The notes under the pieces were generated by a model. That model was not told the origin of the DNA, ran no database searches, and saw nothing but the letters and a program-made list of their open reading frames with translations. From a bacterium (GTDB lineage Bacteria > Actinomycetota > Humimicrobiia > Humimicrobiales > Humimicrobiaceae): a DNA stretch of 17,801 nt. Made by a program: the position numbers and the translations under genes. Each line of letters opens with the position of its first letter. Positions within the stretch are counted from its first letter, which is position 1. The DNA lies in NCBI GenBank assembly GCA_030611285.1, contig JAUWQC010000004.1, positions 1 to 17,801 of the forward strand. Direction: 5' to 3'. This document shows positions 15,628 to 17,801 of the stretch, in pieces.

Positions 15628-15886
15628 AACAATTAAGTTAATCGTAAAGCCAAATTCTGCTGCTACCGGTGTTTATGGAATTTATATGAATAGAATAAAA
15701 ATAAAACTGGTGACTGCCCCGGAGAAAGGGAAAGCTAATAAAGAACTTATAAATTTTATTTCTGATAAAACAGGTGTTCCTAAAAAAAATATAAAAATTA
15801 TTGCTGGTGAAAAATCGATTTACAAAGAGATCAGTATAAAATCAGATAAAAATTTAAATTTAACCTCAAGACTTCTTTCAAGTTAA
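15617..15886 (+). CDS. DUF167 / YggU family protein
   Basis: Small cytoplasmic protein of 89 aa from ATG 15617; an upstream in-frame ATG at 15599 would add six residues. Family features: a first strand IKLIVKPNSAATGV, IKIKLVTAPEKGKANKELINFIS and KNIKIIAGEKSIYKEISI, matching the DUF167 pattern of PNA...APPxxGKAN...GxxSRxK. Its biochemical role is unknown. The family is often encoded next to yggT, as in E. coli yggT-yggU; here divIVA is between them. There is no clear Shine-Dalgarno, which suggests coupling to translation of the disconnected divIVA tail. Confidence 0.9.
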   Translation: MKTETIKLIVKPNSAATGVYGIYMNRIKIKLVTAPEKGKANKELINFISDKTGVPKKNIKIIAGEKSIYKEISIKSDKNLNLTSRLLSS

Positions 15887-15907
15887 GTAAGTTTATGTCT
15901 TATTTAA
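15883..15907 (+). terminator. Weak hairpin at the end of the division cluster
   Basis: TTAAGTAAG (15883-15891) pairs with CTTATTTAA (15899-15907), nine pairs including one G-U, around a 7-nt loop, starting in the yggU stop. A T-run (15917-15921) follows about 10 nt later. The stem is AT-rich and the T-run is not adjacent, so this is a poor intrinsic terminator, but it is the only candidate at the operon end. Confidence 0.22.
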
Positions 15908-15934
15908 CACTCGCACTTTTTATTGCATTGGCAT

Positions 15935-15952
15935 AGATTAACGGAGATTAAC
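15935..15952. promoter_or_regulatory. AGATTAAC direct repeat, 10-bp period (operator candidate)
   Basis: AGATTAAC occurs at 15935-15942 and 15945-15952 with GG between them, so the copies are one helical turn apart. It lies 21 bp upstream of the TTGACA candidate. The nearby gene at 17241 encodes two HTH domains in tandem, which would suit such a site; this link is inference. Confidence 0.35.
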
Positions 15953-15973
15953 TGTGCTATTTGTTGAAATTAA

Positions 15974-16002
15974 TTGACAATTCAATATTATAATTTTAGT
16001 AT
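15974..16002 (+). promoter_or_regulatory. Sigma-70-type promoter candidate for the CpaE-like gene
   Basis: A perfect TTGACA (15974-15979) is followed after 17 bp by TAGTAT (15997-16002, 4/6). A TATAAT at 15989-15994 is too close to the -35 to pair with it. The -35 lies within a small palindrome AATTG-A-CAATT (15972-15982). Transcription from here would give a leader of about 150 nt before ATG 16159. Confidence 0.45.
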
Positions 16003-16068
16003 ATATTTATTTAAAATCTACAGAAAATATTTTATAATAATTTAATAATACTTTAATTGAACTATCTA

Positions 16069-16113
16069 AGAGTTGTGTTTTCAACTCTAACTGTTTAGCT
16101 TATTTTAATAAGC
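16069..16113 (+). other. Two adjacent stem-loops in the leader of the CpaE-like gene
   Basis: AGAGTTG/CAACTCT (16069-16088) is a perfect 7-bp stem with a 6-nt loop. GCTTATT/AATAAGC (16098-16113) is a second 7-bp match with a 2-nt spacer, so at most six pairs would form. No T-run follows either on the + strand, so they do not look like terminators. They sit about 45 nt before ATG 16159, which lacks a Shine-Dalgarno, so they could affect leader folding or stability. Confidence 0.4.
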
Positions 16114-16158
16114 AAAAAGTGCGCTTTAGTTATCATTTTAATTAATATTACATAAAAA

Positions 16159-17238
16159 ATGGAAATAATTTTAATCATAATAGAAGATAAGGAATTAATT
16201 AAAAATATACCCGGAATAAAGCTGCAAAATTATAATATATTGGTTTTAAGCAATATAAACTATATCAAGCATTATATAGAAGAGTATATGCCAAAATATG
16301 TGATATTATCAGCAAAATTTAAAAATTACAAAGAAATTGCAGAATACATAAATGGTTACACCGCAAGTGAGCTATTGATTACTGATTTAGAGAAGGAAAA
16401 AAATACTATCACCAGGGATATATATCTGGGCAGGATTGACAATATAGAAGATTTGAAAAGAGTGCTGGAGATAATAGATAATTTGAATATAAAAATAGAT
16501 AGAAAAGAAGAAAATAGCTATAGATTTATACCTCAACAGATAATCTCATTTTACTCAATCCAGGGAGGAGTTGGAAAGACCAGTATGGTTTTTAATTTTT
16601 CCTGGTATATAAAAGACATTGTTGACGGGAAAATATTAATTATAGATTTAAATTTTTGTGAGGGCCCATCAGACCTGGCTGTTAGTCTTGATTTAAACCT
16701 ATCTCCAAATCTAAGTGTATTTATTGAAAAGATTACTCAGGGAAAAGACTGCTTCAATAAATCAGTAATAAATCTGGATAATGATAAGATAGATATTCTG
16801 CAGCCACCGCTGTCCATATATCAAAGTGATAAGTTTAGTATTGATATGCTGGACAGCATAATTTATTCTGCCAGAAACAATTATGATATTATAATAGCTG
16901 ATGTTCCTTTCAGGTATGACAATGTTTCATTAGAGATGTTGAATCTTTCAACTACTTCAATTTTAGTATTATCTCCGAACGTAAGGCTGGTGCCAAGAGT
17001 AAGCAATTTTCAAAAATTTCTACCAATCAGTCAAAAGAAGGGAATTATTTTTAATAAAGTAGGCAAAGGTGAAAAAACATATATAGATGAATATAAAAGT
17101 ATATTAGATATTCCTGTTTGCGACCGGATACCTTTTATACCTGAAGAGGATAGGAAAATGATAGCCCGTGGCAGTAATTCTTTTGATATTCTGGATTTAC
17201 AATCAAGAATGTCTAATTTAAGAAATTTTATTTTTTAA
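16159..17238 (+). CDS. Degenerate CpaE/TadZ-like ParA/MinD-family ATPase
   Basis: This 359-aa protein has an N-terminal receiver-like domain (about 1-115) and a C-terminal P-loop ATPase of the ParA/MinD superfamily (about 128-355). In the receiver, the phospho-acceptor strand reads YVILSAKF with Ser51 where Asp is expected, so it is probably not phosphorylated. The ATPase has QGGVGKTS: Lys140 is kept, but the deviant Walker A signature Lys is Gln135. It also has IDLNF (Asp163, Asn165 in place of a usual Asp) and IIIADVPF with Asp248. CpaE/TadZ proteins position Tad pilus or secretion machinery at poles; no pilus genes are visible here. The ATG has no Shine-Dalgarno. Family is fairly certain; function is not. 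Confidence 0.8.
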   Translation: MEIILIIIEDKELIKNIPGIKLQNYNILVLSNINYIKHYIEEYMPKYVILSAKFKNYKEIAEYINGYTASELLITDLEKEKNTITRDIYLGRIDNIEDLKRVLEIIDNLNIKIDRKEENSYRFIPQQIISFYSIQGGVGKTSMVFNFSWYIKDIVDGKILIIDLNFCEGPSDLAVSLDLNLSPNLSVFIEKITQGKDCFNKSVINLDNDKIDILQPPLSIYQSDKFSIDMLDSIIYSARNNYDIIIADVPFRYDNVSLEMLNLSTTSILVLSPNVRLVPRVSNFQKFLPISQKKGIIFNKVGKGEKTYIDEYKSILDIPVCDRIPFIPEEDRKMIARGSNSFDILDLQSRMSNLRNFIF

Positions 17239-17240
17239 AA

Positions 17241-17624
17241 ATGAATGAAGAAAAAAAATTATATACCATTAAAGAAGTCTCAGAGCTGGTTGGCATTAGC
17301 GAATCAGAGATAATCCGGATGGTTATGATCAAGAAATTGCCCGCCATAAGAGTTGGCAAGGCTATACGGATCAAAGAAGATGATCTGGAGATTTTCTTAA
17401 ATGGGTTTTTAAGTGAAGAGGTAAAAACTGGCTACAGGGAACCTGTTTTGTATACAGCTGAACAAGTTGCAAAAATTTTAAAACTCTCGGTTGATAATAT
17501 ATGGAATTTACTAAAAACAGGGAGATTAAAAGGATTCAAGATAAGGGAAGGCAGAAGCTCCTGGAGGATTCCTGCTGGAAGTTTGGAAGAGTTTATAGAA
17601 AGTAGAACCAAAAAATCAATATAA
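17241..17624 (+). CDS. Protein with two tandem excisionase-type (HTH_17/MerR-like) DNA-binding domains
   Basis: It has 127 aa and begins 2 bp after the preceding stop. The first domain (about 7-55) reads LYTIKEVSELVGISESEIIRMV...LPAIRVGKAIRIKEDDLEIFL. The second (about 70-122) reads LYTAEQVAKILKLSVDNIWNLLKTGRLKGFKI...WRIPAGSLEEFI. Both match the winged-helix excisionase pattern: a helix-turn-helix, a turn after K(L/G), an R-I/R-I wing and a closing helix ending FI or FL. No catalytic or ligand domain is present, so it is likely a small transcription factor or DNA-architectural protein. No integrase or phage genes are in view, so a true recombination directionality factor is less likely. No Shine-Dalgarno is seen; coupling to the upstream gene is likely. 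Confidence 0.85.
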   Translation: MNEEKKLYTIKEVSELVGISESEIIRMVMIKKLPAIRVGKAIRIKEDDLEIFLNGFLSEEVKTGYREPVLYTAEQVAKILKLSVDNIWNLLKTGRLKGFKIREGRSSWRIPAGSLEEFIESRTKKSI

Positions 17625-17634
17625 GTTTTTAGTA

Positions 17635-17796
17635 ATGATTGATAATGAAGATAGAAAGTCCAAGTTTACTATCTGGGAGAAGATAGCAGTAGCAGTAATT
17701 GTAATTTTGATAATTATTATAATTCTTTTAGTTTTTAACCAGAATATTAAAGAATATTTTGGAATCCTTAAAGATTGGTATGAAAGCAGTAACTAA
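17635..17796 (+). CDS. Small single-pass membrane protein, 53 aa, unknown function
   Basis: ATG 17635 to TAA 17794-17796 encodes a polar start MIDNEDRKSKFTIWEK, one strongly hydrophobic segment (about residues 17-34, rich in Ile/Val/Leu) and a polar tail NQNIKEYFGILKDWYESSN. The charge pattern suggests the N-terminus is inside the cell. I do not recognise a family; it has no prepilin cleavage motif, so it is not an obvious Flp pilin despite the CpaE-like neighbour. It starts 10 bp after the HTH gene, without a Shine-Dalgarno, and looks like a third member of that operon. Confidence 0.6.
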   Translation: MIDNEDRKSKFTIWEKIAVAVIVILIIIIILLVFNQNIKEYFGILKDWYESSN

Positions 17797-17801
17797 CCTC
17801 C

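Larger units (their letters stand above)
15912..16123. repeat. Distant perfect 10-bp inverted repeat (CGCACTTTTT / AAAAAGTGCG)
   Basis: CGCACTTTTT at 15912-15921 and its exact reverse complement at 16114-16123 flank about 190 bp that contain the promoter candidate and hairpins. The arms are flanked by CT on both sides, which is too little to call a target duplication. It could be the ends of a small mobile element, a long-range stem or chance; the GC-rich half in this AT-rich spacer makes it stand out. Confidence 0.35.
15887..16158. other. 272-bp non-coding region between the division cluster and the CpaE-like gene
   Basis: No ORF or tRNA-like fold is seen. The region separates the dcw-type operon from a different gene group. 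From left to right it holds a weak hairpin, one arm of a distant inverted repeat, an AGATTAAC direct repeat, a TTGACA promoter candidate and two short stem-loops ending beside the second inverted-repeat arm. It therefore looks like a regulatory region with its own promoter for the gene at 16159. Confidence 0.6.

Noticed and set aside
15387..15632. 81-codon ORF on the - strand, rich in Ser/Phe
   Set aside because: It is the antisense image of the Glu/Lys repeats in the divIVA tail; the low-complexity Ser-Phe-Ser pattern is what GAA/GAG/AAA repeats give in reverse.
15989..15994. TATAAT as the -10 partner of TTGACA 15974-15979
   Set aside because: Only 9 bp separate them; the TAGTAT at 15997 has the proper 17-bp spacing.
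17241..17624. Excisionase-like gene considered as a sign of a prophage or integrated element
   Set aside because: No integrase, attachment repeats or tRNA end is visible, and this HTH family is common in non-phage regulators.

Overview
The window is one stretch of an AT-rich bacterial chromosome (roughly two thirds A+T, heavy use of AGA/AGG for Arg and ATA for Ile). Every credible gene lies on the + strand. It carries a nearly complete dcw (division and cell wall) cluster. Having ftsA, sepF and divIVA together, with frequent TTG/GTG starts behind GGAGG-type ribosome binding sites, points to a low-GC lineage of the Firmicutes/Actinobacteria/Atribacterota sort (Terrabacteria-like). The sequence alone does not fix the phylum.

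Positions 1-9763 encode the cytoplasmic and membrane steps of peptidoglycan precursor synthesis: end of murE, murF, mraY, murD, ftsW, murG, murC, murB, ddl. Positions 9778-12968 encode the divisome core ftsQ-ftsA-ftsZ. After a short gap with a 45-codon ORF come sepF, proC, yggT, divIVA and a DUF167/yggU gene (13147-15886). Genes up to ftsZ overlap or are at most about 42 bp apart, so 1-12968 reads like one operon. A weak promoter candidate precedes sepF. A 272-bp non-coding region (15887-16158) holds hairpins, a 10-bp-period direct repeat, a TTGACA-type promoter candidate and a distant 10-bp inverted repeat. It leads to a second group: a degenerate CpaE/TadZ-like ATPase, a protein with two tandem excisionase-type HTH domains, and a 53-aa single-pass membrane protein.

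The Mur ligases, MraY and MurG make lipid II, Ddl supplies D-Ala-D-Ala, FtsW polymerises the glycan, FtsA and SepF tether FtsZ to the membrane, FtsQ links to the periplasmic side, and DivIVA/YggT act at poles or septa. The main oddities are: an in-frame TAA that cuts divIVA off from a 91-codon repeat-rich continuation ending in a non-repetitive C-terminus; an ftsQ frame with no ATG/GTG/TTG before its membrane anchor, best explained by an ATT start or a one-base loss; an FtsZ with a 3-residue deletion just before the T3 loop; and the ParA-like ATPase whose signature lysine is glutamine, next to a two-headed DNA-binding protein.
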